Origin: Canna indica
Taxonomy: Eukaryota > Streptophyta > Magnoliopsida > Zingiberales > Cannaceae
Reading direction: 5' to 3'
Assembly (NCBI GenBank): GCA_034359265.1
Contig: CP136891.1
Coordinates: 55,444,501 to 55,508,500 of the forward strand
Length of the DNA: 64,000 bases
A program made the position numbers and the translations under genes. The notes under the pieces are model-generated. The model was not told the DNA's origin, did not search any database, and saw nothing but the letters and a program-made list of their open reading frames with translations. Below are positions 11,440-21,789 of this stretch, piece after piece. Position 1 is the stretch's first letter. Each line of letters begins with the position of its first letter.

Positions 11440-12125
11440 CCAAGCGCGGTCCTCGGCCTCAACGACCCAAGCTAGGTTTTCATTGAGTTTGGTCCTTGGC
11501 CTCAAAACCACAACTTTTGGCCTCGGCGCCATCGAAGACTTCGGCCCCAAGCCCTCAATGAATCGAGCTCGATTTTCATCGAGTCTAGTCCTCAGCCTCA
11601 ATCGCCGCCTTGGGGCTCAATGCCCTCAACGACCCCAAGCGCAATCCTACCGTACACTTCCCGCGAGTTCGACTTGACCCCAGGCACAGTCCTTGACCCT
11701 AAATACGGCCTCCGGCTCCTACGCGTCTTACTCGCTCTTAATGAGCATATCCTCAACAACTCGAGCTTGGTTTTCATCAAGTCCGGTCCTCGGCTTTAGC
11801 GCCACAACTATTGGCCTCAGTGCCATCAAAGATTTGGGCCCCACACCCACAATGACCAGAGCTCGATTTTCATTGAGTCTAGTCCTCAGCCTCACTACCA
11901 CAACTCCCGGCCTCAACACCAACGAAGATCTGGGCCCCGTGCCCTCAACGACCCAAGCTCGGTTTTCATCGAGTCTGATCCTCGGCCTCAGCGCTGCAAC
12001 TCCTGGCCTCAGCGCCATTGAAGAATTGGGCCCCGCGCCCTCAACGGTCCAAGCTTGATTTTCATCGAGTCTGGTCCTCGATCTCAACGCCACAACTCGC
12101 GGCCCTAGCTCCTTCTCTCCCAAAT
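11440..12125 (+). repeat. 96-bp tandem repeat array
   Basis: The motif GCTCGATTTTCATCGAGTCT recurs at 11471, 11567, 11765, 11861, 11957 and 12053. The spacing is exactly 96 bp except for one degenerate unit near 11663. Because 96 is divisible by three, open frames here show a 32-residue period on both strands; these are not genes. Its place downstream of gypsy pol fits the tandem-repeat block near the 3' end of Tat/Ogre-type elements. Confidence 0.75.
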
Positions 12126-13080
12126 TCAAATATCGTCGAAGGAAGCCGACAACTACAAGACATTTAACCCTAGCCTTAACTCCATTTTTTGCAGGAACAC
12201 ACGATCAAATCGATAGAGATAAAAGACACAATCATTGTGAAAGAAGAAATGTGTTTTTATTCATAAGGCTCCACAAAGGGAAAATATACATTTACAAACC
12301 CACAAATGGATGATTTACAAGCAGAGAACTAAGTTTCTAAAATATGCAGTACAAAATAATTGTTGGAGAAAAAACATTCCAATAATGCAATAGTGAAGAA
12401 CCACCATGAGGAAGATGCGACACTGACAATCCGTAAGATTGACCATCTTACTGGGCTTTCTCATTCCACTTATTCTTAGTAATTCTTTTTGAGTAATTCT
12501 TACTCAAAAAGTTCCTGCTGTCAAAAACATTTAAAGCAGGACTAAAGCCAACAATTATTAGTGAGATTGACCATCTTACTGGGCTTTATCTTACTGGGCT
12601 TTCTCATTCCTCAATTTCATTTTTCTTATAAATTTTCTTTTATTTTAACTCGATCCAACTTGATTGGATTAAACTATATGAGCTAACATAACCAAAACTC
12701 GTGGAATCCAACGTTAACTCAATCCGATTCAATCAAATTAGTTATCAAATGATTCAACCCAAAACTAATTAGACTACACATGACTAAATTGGATGAAAAT
12801 CTTAAGGTTAACTAAAAATATGATCTAAGTTGACTCAACTTGATGCAATTGAACCATCTTCAAGCTGACTCAACTTCGTTGGATTGAAATCCGACCAATT
12901 TCAACTCTAAACAAATCCAACCTAAGCTTATTTGATTCAATCAAACACAATACCAAGGCTCAATTTAATTCAACCGAATCCAATCTAGAAATAATGTAGT
13001 CAAACTGGATCACTAGATTAACTTGACTCGACTTAATCATAGGTAAGTCTGAACTGACTCAATTTCAATGAATCTGAGGG
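12126..13080. other. AT-rich sequence without recognised genes
   Basis: Non-coding and A+T-rich. The GATTGACCATCTTACTGGGC motif occurs at about 12449 and again at about 12566, and its reverse complement lies at 33090-33112, beyond the CACTA-1 insertion. A degenerate run of short AACTCGATTC/AACTTGAT-type words fills 12640-13060. Nothing else is supported. Confidence 0.4.
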
Positions 13081-13283
13081 TAATCATTTAAGGCCCTGAT
13101 AAGAATTGAGGGATCTTATTTGAAGAGAGCTGTAATACAAGGGCTAGTTCTCCTCTTGCTGCTGAAATTCTATCAGGTTAGAGAGGTATCCTGAAAAGCA
13201 AGGAATTAGGACTTCGTAAAGTGAAGATCCTCACTGATTGTCTCCCGGTGATTAATATTCTAAATAAGAAAAGCAAAGCTCGA
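13081..13283 (+). pseudogene. LINE RNase H fragment, left part
   Basis: The plus-strand frame reads ASSPLAAEILSG then SKELGLRKVKILTDCLPVIN, the central part of the RNase H-like domain at the end of plant LINE ORF2 and related reverse-transcriptase proteins. It is cut at 13283 by the CACTA-1 terminus and resumes in frame at 32866 (right part). Upstream ORF2 is not recognisable. Several stops make it a pseudogene. Confidence 0.6.
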
Positions 13284-13299
13284 CACTACTAAAAAATCG

Positions 13300-13510
13300 A
13301 GCTTTTGTGACGGTGCTGGAGGCGGTCGCAGATGCGACGGTTCTGCGATCGCCGTCCATTTGGGGTCGCGGAGTAGCCATGTTGGCGGCGGAACTACGAC
13401 CGACTCGTGTGCCGACGCAAAATTACTGACAGTGTGACGGTTTGGCGACCGCGTCGCAACCGCCTCTTTGCGATCGCTAGTGCAGTCGCAACGTCGTCAG
13501 GGGTTAAAAT
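13300..13510. repeat. CACTA-1 left subterminal repeats
   Basis: Several copies of GCGACGG, GCGACCG and GCGATCG in both orientations follow the TIR. In En/Spm elements such subterminal repeats are TnpA binding sites. The opposite end at 32465-32850 has the same motif set. Confidence 0.65.
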
Positions 13511-13786
13511 TACTTAACCCGCATGACCGCTAGGTTAAAATTACTTAACCTGCTCTCACTCGACGCTTTGTTTCTCCGCGTGGCTAACAACTCTAATCGT
13601 CGTCGCCCTCAAGCTGCAGCCCGCCGGCCTACGGCTTCCTGCTCCTCTCGGGGCACGCACTCGGATCATTGCCTAATGCGATAGCTCTTTCCGTCTCTCG
13701 AGTCATCGACTCGTCTCCGTCTCTCTGGTTATCGACAGCTCTCTCCCACGCGATCGGACATCAAAGGTGATAGTAGTTTGAACATA

Positions 13787-13789
<3 letters not shown>

Positions 13790-13871
<82 letters not shown>
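13790..13871. repeat. (CT)41 microsatellite
   Basis: An uninterrupted CT dinucleotide run of about 82 bp lies in a C+T-rich leader-like sequence. The Arg-Glu open frame on the other strand is an artefact of the repeat. Confidence 0.95.
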
Positions 13872-13872
<1 letters not shown>

Positions 13873-14039
13873 GCCGAAACTGTAATCACCGGTTAGGGTT
13901 TCGGCCGGGATTAAAGGGGAGGCTTCCTTCAATGTTTTTAAATTTGAGTGATCTACAACTTTGTTTTGATCAGATTAATCGGATATGATGGTTCTTAATT
14001 TAATTAATCAGTCTGTATTTCGAATCACTGGCATTAATT

Positions 14040-14091
14040 TTGAAGGACATAATGCAGCTGAGAGATTCCATCAACCACTACTGTAAGTACT
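14040..14091 (+). other. Possible captured host exon (unidentified)
   Basis: A short open stretch reading KDIMQLRDSINHY ends at a good donor (ACTACT followed by GTAAGTAC). It lies inside CACTA-1 downstream of a C+T-rich leader-like region (13566-13900). I do not recognise the protein. With the exon-like segments at 18770, 19520 and 19729 it may be part of a captured gene. Confidence 0.25.
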
Positions 14092-14725
14092 TTAATGAGG
14101 CTAATCATCTTTATAATGTAATCATGTACCTATGCCTTGTTCCTCGTCCTTTTCTGGAAAGCCCACATTAATTTTTCCCTAGTGACCAAAGCCTACACTG
14201 ATTGTCTAATAGATTAGGAAGAATGAGTGCTAAAAGACATGGTAAGTAATGTAAGCATTATCAGGTGATGTTTAATTGTCATCCAGATGTGGCTTCTTCA
14301 TCCCTGAACATAAGAACTCATGGAACTATTTAAAGACCTGAAAAATTTAAGTTACCCACTTAAAAGTTTCATTTGTTAAGTAACTTGAAAATTTTAAAGA
14401 CCTGATAAGATTCTTAGTTTAATGTAAATGTTCTAAATGTTACCCACTGGTAGCCTCTTCGTAAATTTCAGATTCACAAGAGAGGTCTCAGGGACATGTG
14501 GGAATTAATGCTCTTGTTTGCAAAGTGGATTCCAAATTTCCACTTCTAGTTGATTCTGATAGATTTGTGGTAGCTTCTAGTTGTATATTCAGTCTTGAAG
14601 TTTTCGGGAGTTGTATGCTTCTATGGGTTCTTGTTCTTAATTTTTTCATCTAATTAAACTGTCTTTTTTTTTTTTTCCAGCTAATTAATCTCTAATGGAA
14701 TTGCTTTATAGACCAGTTTAAAATA

Positions 14726-16440
14726 GGGAAAATCATAGTTTTGGTCCCACAGTTTCCTCCAATTTTGATTTTAGTCCTTATAATTTTAAAATTTTGATTT
14801 TAGACCTCACACCTTACTTTCGTTTAGGATTTAGTCCCTACCGTCAAATAAGGTTTAAACGATGCTGACGTGGATAATATGTGCTGACTGGACAATGCTG
14901 ACGTGAAGCCTGCAGGGACCAACTTTGTAAATTATAGGGACTAAAATCAAAATTTTATAAATTACAGGGACTAAAATCAAAATTGAAGGAATTTGTGGGG
15001 ACCACAACTAAAGTTTAATTAATTATTTTTCATAATAAATATAAAAAATTATATGATATTTTTTAAATTTATTTATAAATAATTATAATATTTAAAAATA
15101 TTAAAATTGAGCAAACTTTTTATCAATTAATGTGATTTATTTTAGATTTTATTTTGAAAAGAGCAATGACATGTTTATATATTTAGTAGGGGTGAGCACG
15201 GGTCGGGACGTCCCGTCGGTCCCAATCCGGCCCGACCCAAAAAGTCGAGAAAAATCCCATCCCGATTCAAAATCGAGATGGGACCGGGACAAATATGTAT
15301 GTCCCGATTAAAAATCGGGACGAGACCAGGACGATACAAAAAAAAATCAGGATTGTCTCATCCCAGCCCGGTTTATAATATAAGAAATATTAAATACATA
15401 ATATTGTTTTTTTAGAAAAAAAATATTAATTATTTTAACGGATATATTGTTTTTATTTTATAAAAAATCAATATTAATAAATTTGGAACGTCCCGGTCTG
15501 GTCCCGAATTTTTCGGAGCAGGACAAAATTGGGATGCTTCGTATTCGGGACCGGAACGGGCCGGGATTTGGTATGTCCCGGTCCCGTCCCAGTTTTGAGT
15601 CGGGACGCAAATATGCGTCCAAGTTTCGGTCCCGAATACGAAGCATCCCGATTTTGTCCCGCTCCGAAAAATTCAGGACTGGACCGGGACGTCCCAAATT
15701 TATTAATATTGATTTTTTATAAAATAAAAACAATATCTTCGTTAAAAAAATTAATATTTTTTTCTAAAAAATAATATTATATATTTAATATTACTTATAT
15801 TATAAACCGGGCTGGGATGGGACAATCTCGATTTTTTTTGTATAGTCCCAATCCCGTCCCGGTTTTTAATTGGGACGAACATATTTGTCCCAGCCCCGTC
15901 CCGATTTTGAACTAGGACGGGATTTATCCTGACTTTTCAGGTCGGGTCGAACCTGGACGGTCAGGACATCCCGACCCGTGCTCACCCTTACTAAATATAT
16001 AAACATGTCATCGTTCTTTTCAAAATAAATCACCTTAATCGATAAAAAGTTTGCTCAATTTTAATATTTTTAAATATTATAGTTATTTATAAGTAAATTT
16101 AAAAAAATATCATGTAATTTTTTATATTTATTAGGAAAAATAATTAATTAAATTTTGGTTTTGGTTCCCATAATTTTCTTCAATTTTAGTTTTAGTCCAC
16201 ATAGTTAATAAAATTTTAATTTTAGTCCCTATAGTTTACAAAGTTGGTCCCTGCAGGCTCCACGTTAGCATTGTCCAGTCAGCACATATTATCCACGTTA
16301 GCATCGTTTAAATCTTATTTGACGGTAGGGACGAAATCCTAAACGGAAGTAAAGTGTGGGAACTAAAACCAAAATTTTGAAACTATACGGACTAAAATCA
16401 AAATTGGAGGAAACTATGGAACCAAAATTATAATTTTCCC
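14726..16440. mobile_element. Hairpin (foldback/MITE-like) element 1, about 1.7-kb palindrome
   Basis: The left arm starts GGGAAAATCATAGTTTTGGT and the right arm ends with its diverged reverse complement TAATTTTCCC. The arms pair over nearly their whole length around a centre near 15585. An inner part bounded by GGGGTGAGCACGGGTCGGGA (15189) and its inverse (about 15985) is the most perfect. As a result, nearly identical open frames occur on the two strands (15447-15722 and 15458-15733); these are palindrome artefacts. No transposase was seen. Confidence 0.8.
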
Positions 16441-17490
16441 TAGATACTATATAATTATTTCTATAATAATAAGAATATTATCCATATGATAAAATATAAT
16501 ATTTTGGAAAACTATACTTTTGGTCCCCATAGTTTCCTCCAATTTTGGTTTTGGTCCCTATAGTTTTAAAATTTTAATTTTAGTCCCCACACTTTACTTT
16601 CGTTTAGGATTTGGTCTCTATCGTTAAATAAGGTTTAAACGGTACAGACGTGGATAACATGTGCTGACTAGATAATTCTGACGTGGAGCCTGCATGGATC
16701 AACTTTGTAAACTATAGGGACTAACACCAAAATTTTATAAACTATGAGGATAAAACCAAAATTTTGTAAACTATAAGGACTAAAACCAAAATTTAAGTAA
16801 TTATTTTTCCTAATAAATATAAAAAATTATATGATATTACCTGGCTCAGCTCAGCCTGGCCCGAAAAAATTCGTGCCTGATCGGGCCGGGTCGGGCACGA
16901 ATTTTTTCGGGCCGGGTCGGGCACGAACTTTTTCGGGCTAGGTCGGGCATGAACATATTCGGGCCGGGTCGAGCGCGAATTTTTTCGGGCTGGGCGGGGC
17001 CGGGTCGGGCACGAATTTTTTTGGACCAGGTCGGGCACGAATTTTTCTGGGCCGGGTCGGGCACGAATTTTTTCGGGCCGGGCTGGGTCGTCCACGAATT
17101 TTTTCGAGCCGGGTTGGGCATGAATGTTTTTGGGCTAGGTTGAGCCGGGCCAGGTAATATCATATAATTTTTTATATTTATTTGAAAAAATAATTACTTA
17201 AATTTTAGTTTTAGTTCTTATAGTTTACAAAATTTTGATTTTAGTCCTTATAGTTTATAAAATTTTAATTTTAGTCTCTATAGTTTAAAAAGTTTGTCCC
17301 TACAGGCTCCATGTCAGCATTGTCCCGTCAGCATATATTATCCACGTCAGCACCGTTTAAACTTTATTTAACAGTAGGGACGAAATCCTAAACGGAAGTA
17401 AAGTGTGGGAACTAAAACCAAAATTTTGAAACTATACGGACTAAAATCAAAATTGGAGGAAACTATGGGAACCAAAATTATAATTTTCCC
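16441..17490. repeat. 1050-bp tandem duplication, unit 1, containing hairpin element 2
   Basis: The unit runs from TAGATACTATATAATTATTT to the same words 1050 bp later. The hairpin itself spans about 16506-17490, with arms homologous to element 1 (GGTCCCCATAGTTTCCTCC and its inverse) around a GC-rich centre at 16850-17155. Confidence 0.8.
16850..17155. repeat. GGGCCGGGTCGGGCACGAA array at the hairpin centre
   Basis: About nine irregular units of roughly 25-35 bp share GGGTCGGGCACGAATTTTTT. They produce Pro/Arg/Gly-rich open frames on both strands (such as RPGPEKFVPD) that are repeat artefacts. The equivalent array in unit 2 lies at 17895-18175. Confidence 0.7.
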
Positions 17491-18540
17491 TAGATACTAT
17501 ATAATTATTTCTATAATAATAAGAATATTATCCATATGATAAAATATAATATTTTGGAAAACTATACTTTTGGTTCCCATAGTTTCCTCCAATTTTGGTT
17601 TTGGTCCCTATAGTTTTAAAATTTTGATTTTAGTCCCCACACTTTATTTCCATTTAGGATTTGGTCCCTATCGTTAAATAAGGTTTAAACGGTACAGACG
17701 TGGATAACATGTGCTGACTAGACAATTCTGACGTGGAGCCTGCATGGATCAACTTTATAAACTATAGGGACTAACACCAAAATTTTATAAACTATGAGGA
17801 TAAAACCAAAATTTTGTAAACTATAAGGACTAAAATCAAAATTTAAGTAATTATTTTTCCTAATAAATATAAAAAATTATATGATATTACCTGGCCTGGC
17901 TCATCCTGGCCCGAAAAAATTCGTGCCTGACCGGGCCGGGTCGGGCACGAACTTTTTCGGGCTAGGTCGGGCATGAACATATTCGGGCCGGGTCGAGCAC
18001 GAATTTTTTCGAGCTGGGCGGGGCCGGGTCGGGCACGAATTTTTTTGGGCCAGGTCAGGCACGAATTTTTCTGGGCCGGGTCGGGCACAAATTTTTTCGG
18101 GCCGGGCCGGGTCGGCCACGAATTTTTTCGAGCCAAGTTGGGCACGAATTTTTTTGGGCTAGGTTGAGTCGGGCCAGGTAATATCATATAATTTTTTATA
18201 TTTATTAGAAAAAATAATTACTTAAATTTTAGTTTTAGTTCTTATAGTTTACAAAATTTTGGTTTTAGTCCTTATAGTTTATAAAATTTTGATTTTAGTC
18301 TCTATAGTTTACAAAGTTGGTCCCTGCAGGCTCCACGTCAGCATTGTCCCGTCAGCATATATTATCCACGTCAGCACCGTTTAAACCTTATTTAGCGGTA
18401 GGGACAAAATCCTAAACGAAAGTAAAGTGTGAGGACTAATATCAAAATTTTGAAATTATATGGACCAAAATCAAAATTGGAGGAAACTATAGAGACCAAA
18501 AGTATAATTTTCCCTTTAAAATATTATTCTAGCCAAATAG
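17491..18540. repeat. 1050-bp tandem duplication, unit 2, containing hairpin element 3
   Basis: This is a near copy of 16441-17490 at a constant offset of 1050 bp. The hairpin spans about 17556-18514. Small differences in the central array (one unit fewer near 17930) show the copies have since diverged. Confidence 0.8.
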
Positions 18541-20955
18541 ATCCTCCTCCTCTATGATCACTCTATCTCTACTTTCTTCCTCCTAACCCCTTCAACTTAT
18601 TATTTTTAGTTTATGGACACGTTTGATTGTTTGATTCTGATAGGTTCTTTTTCTGATTATTAATTATGAATTACTATAGTATCTTTAATTATTAATTATT
18701 CAATATTTTCTGAAATATTCCGGTCATTATAGTTGTATCATTGACCAGTTGTTACCAAATCTCGTCCTAACAGCAATCAAACTGAAGAAGCAATACGATA
18801 GAGGTATGCATCTTGTTTAGTTTGCCATTGTTTAGTATAACAGTATAAGTATAACAATGTCCTATGTTCTATTTTAAGAAAATTTTGTTCTTTAAGTGAT
18901 CTCTGTTTAATTGACGTAAGCAATCAATTTTTGTTTTGATTTGAGAAATTACTTTGCTTGAACGATGAGTTTAACTTTATATCGAAGGGAATCATAATGG
19001 ATATATAAAAGGTAATTACCTTGTATTTTAGGATGTTACTGCATAAGACTCATGTTTTCACTTTCAAATGCATAGTTTTACTATTTCATTTTCTGATTTG
19101 CTATGATATGTAACTATTTTACAGAATATCTAATATCAATGTTAGGACAGGATGAATGTAGTTGAACCAAATAGTTGCATTACTATGTTATTGTTGGTGC
19201 CGTTGGAAATTTCATTTTTTGGTTTTGTTCAGTTTGTTTCAGTATAATTTCCATGTGCTTTTGTCCATGTACTCAAAATACAGAGTAAATATAAAAGATG
19301 TCGCAATTGTCGTATGAAAAGTTAAAATATTAATTTAGAACTGATCTTGAGTACCTGTTGCATTTGGAAAGAGGAGGAATAGCAAGATTGAAGATTGTAC
19401 TATCAAGCTTCTATTAGTTATATTTATTCTCCTTGTAGAGCTAACCTTGTATACCCGAAGTAATTTTCATTCTTAGACTTTCTAAGTTGTTGCTTCATTT
19501 AATTCCAGCATTGCTTTCTTTGTCCCCAGATGAGATGCCTCTGCCATATAGGTGCTCTCAATTGTCTATAACTCAGATGAAGGATGTGTTGAGCTCCCAA
19601 TATAATTAGACTCTGAATGCTTCTATGGAAACTATGAGTAAAGCTTATCATGCAATAGAAATATTTTCTTTTTTTAGATGAAGTTGTCCTTTCACCATTT
19701 TAAATAATTGTGGTACCTATGTTAGGCTATGGTTTATGCGAAGAGTATATTAAGAAAACTTGTTGGATCAAGTGAATTTGCAAATATCTATTATAGAAAT
19801 CCGGATGCTGATGATGCACCTACAGAATTTGGCAGGTCAAGTAGCGGTAGCAACAACACCCACAATAACAATTTGTTCAATGTTGGATAAATATATAACT
19901 GTGCATACTTTGTTTCAGAGTATATATATATATATATATGTATGGTTCAATTATTTAATTTGCTGTTCCGAATTGTAATATTGTCTCAACCACAAATCCT
20001 TCTAATTAGCTATCTATTTACAATTTAAAAACCCAATTTTTGAATGCCTCTTTGATAACAGGTCACTCATTTATCAGAATATAAGGGGAGCAAATGTGTC
20101 TTGTTTTGTTGATTACAAAATGCATTTGTGAAATATATTTGATGATTTTGATTTTAATTATTTGATGTGTATACTAAGTAGCAGATATTGTTGTTGATAT
20201 TTAAAGGTGGAGGGCCTTGTTACCCGGCCTCCTTGATGTTGATATTTGATGTGTATGCTTTTGCTTTTGTAGATATTTGATGTACTTTTGTTGTTGATAT
20301 TCCAAGTCCTCCTTGCTTTTAAAGATACAGTGATAGTGTTGTCAGTTTGCAAAATGCTTTTGTTGTTGATATTGCATTTGTGATATTGTTGTTGATATTT
20401 AAAGGTGGACTACCATTGCTTTTGCTTCACGTTGTTCCTATCTATATTGTATTATATGACCTATTTGTTTGTTTTGAAATGCCATTTGGTAAATCTTTAT
20501 GCTTGCTAATTCAATTTGTTCCATGCACTTGTATATTATGATGACTAGCTTGATCTAACTTTCTCCAAAATCATTTACATGTTTGAAATGAGTTTTCTCT
20601 TTTCTCTGCCTTTCTTCAAGTACTTATTAATTGGGTTCGAGTAGGTGTAGTTAATTCAGAAGTATAATTTTTGTTTTGAATTGATGGTAGTATTTAGATA
20701 TCTATGTACTTTGAATAGTGTGTTTTATCCGTTCAAAAACAAACTGAGTAAACTCATGCTAGGTTTATTTGATGAGTTTTAACATTCAAAACAAATTTTT
20801 GCTCACTTCAATTCAACATTAATAGTAAGCAAGATTTCTTCCTTTCACATGAGTAGTAACCGTTCAAAATAAATTTGGATGTTAGGAATTCAAAATGTAG
20901 CTGTTTGTATGGTACCTAATGTAGGTAGGCTATATGCATTGGCATGAGTTCAGTA
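18541..20955. other. AT-rich interior of CACTA-1 with exon-like islands
   Basis: Mostly A+T-rich intron-like DNA. An exon-like segment at about 18744-18805 reads LLPNLVLTAIKLKKQYDR and ends before GTATGC. Another at about 19530-19610 follows a CCCCAG acceptor and reads DEMPLPYRCSQLS. A TA run lies at 19921-19939. A 30-bp GTTGTTGATATTTAAAGGTGG-like word repeats at about 20190 and 20390. None is assignable to a known gene. Confidence 0.35.
19729..19890 (+). CDS. Unidentified 53-codon terminal-exon-like frame
   Basis: This frame of 53 codons starts MVYAKSILRKLVGSSEFAN, continues with IYYRNPDADDAPTEFG and ends in an Asn/Ser-rich tail before TAA. Its composition is protein-like, unlike the AT-rich surroundings, and an acceptor-like TTAG precedes it at 19722-19725, so it may be the last exon of a gene captured by CACTA-1. 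I do not recognise the family. No promoter or conserved start context supports independent expression, and chance cannot be excluded at this length. Confidence 0.3.
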   Translation: MVYAKSILRKLVGSSEFANIYYRNPDADDAPTEFGRSSSGSNNTHNNNLFNVG

Positions 20956-20985
20956 CACTACAAGAAATAGAGTATAGGAAGATAT
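20956..20985 (+). other. Isolated CACTA-like terminal sequence
   Basis: CACTACAAGAAATAGAGTAT resembles a CACTA-superfamily terminus. I could not find a matching inverted end or target duplication nearby, so it may be a solo relic or chance. Confidence 0.25.
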
Positions 20986-21574
20986 GCCATAGGCTGTCCT
21001 GCCCTTGCACACTTTTGCAAATAGAGAAAATAGAGTTTTATACTGTTTGTTCATGTCACTTGATAAAATTTCATTATCTTTTTAAAAAAAATTAAATGGA
21101 AGGTTGATGCATTGGCCATCCACTACCAGGTGACATATTTCTTTTTTCCAACATTAACTGGATTTACAACATCTCAAATAGGGCAGGGCTGAAAAATATT
21201 TAAGCTAGCATACTTTTTCCCTTTGCATTACTATTATCATGATGGTGTCTTTACATAGAAATTTCTTTTTATGATGGTGTCTTTATATAGAGATTTTATT
21301 AGAGTACAATAAGAACTCTCCCATTGATGGAGGTGGGGTGGGAGATGAACTTGAAATTAAAAATAATAATATGATTCGCGAGTTGATAAAGTGACACGGA
21401 TTTATCGATCGTTGAATCGTAAATTTTTTTACAATACCTTAGATCAGTTCGGAGATCGTATCGCCATCTATAAGAAGTATAAAATTTATAGATTCTTTAC
21501 GATTTCTGAAATATCCCTGATTGGACAGTTTGGGATCAAAATTATTTTTTTTAACATTCATTTTAGTTAGAAAT

Positions 21575-21789
21575 TCTAGCACATATCCTTTGTTCTCCAA
21601 GTATGCGCCCAGATGATATGCATATTTGGAGAACTGTAGGAAAATGCTGTCGGAATTTCGACTGAAATTGAATATTAAAAAGAATATTTAAATGCAAGTA
21701 GAATAATTTAATTCTCGAATGGAATAGGACCACCCCATCTATGAAGATTTCTAAATAAGTGATTGTTGTGATATATCACATACAGAATC
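21575..21789 (+). promoter_or_regulatory. Conserved TNP2 leader of CACTA-1 with hairpin core
   Basis: The stretch TTGTTCTCCAAGTATGCGCC continuing to TATTTGGAGAACTGTAGG (21590-21640), then ATGCTGTCGGAATTTCG, CGAATGGAATAGGAC (21716) and ACAGAATCATG at the TNP2 start, is shared with the leader of CACTA-2 (55733-56000, minus strand). The core can fold through TTCTCCAA and TTGGAGAA. It is non-coding and conserved between two diverged families, which suggests a cis-acting role. Confidence 0.55.

Noticed and set aside
11598..12129. Repeat proteins of about 120-130 residues on both strands
   Set aside because: They follow from the 96-bp tandem repeat; both strands are open equally.
13729..13932. Arg-Glu repeat protein
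   Set aside because: Reverse strand of a (CT)n microsatellite.
15447..15733. Nearly identical 91-residue proteins on opposite strands
   Set aside because: They lie at the axis of a palindrome, which forces the same reading on both strands; no family similarity.
16793..18187. Pro/Arg/Gly-rich repeated proteins (RPGPEKFVPD type)
   Set aside because: Products of the GGGTCGGGCACGAA array at the hairpin centres, open on both strands.
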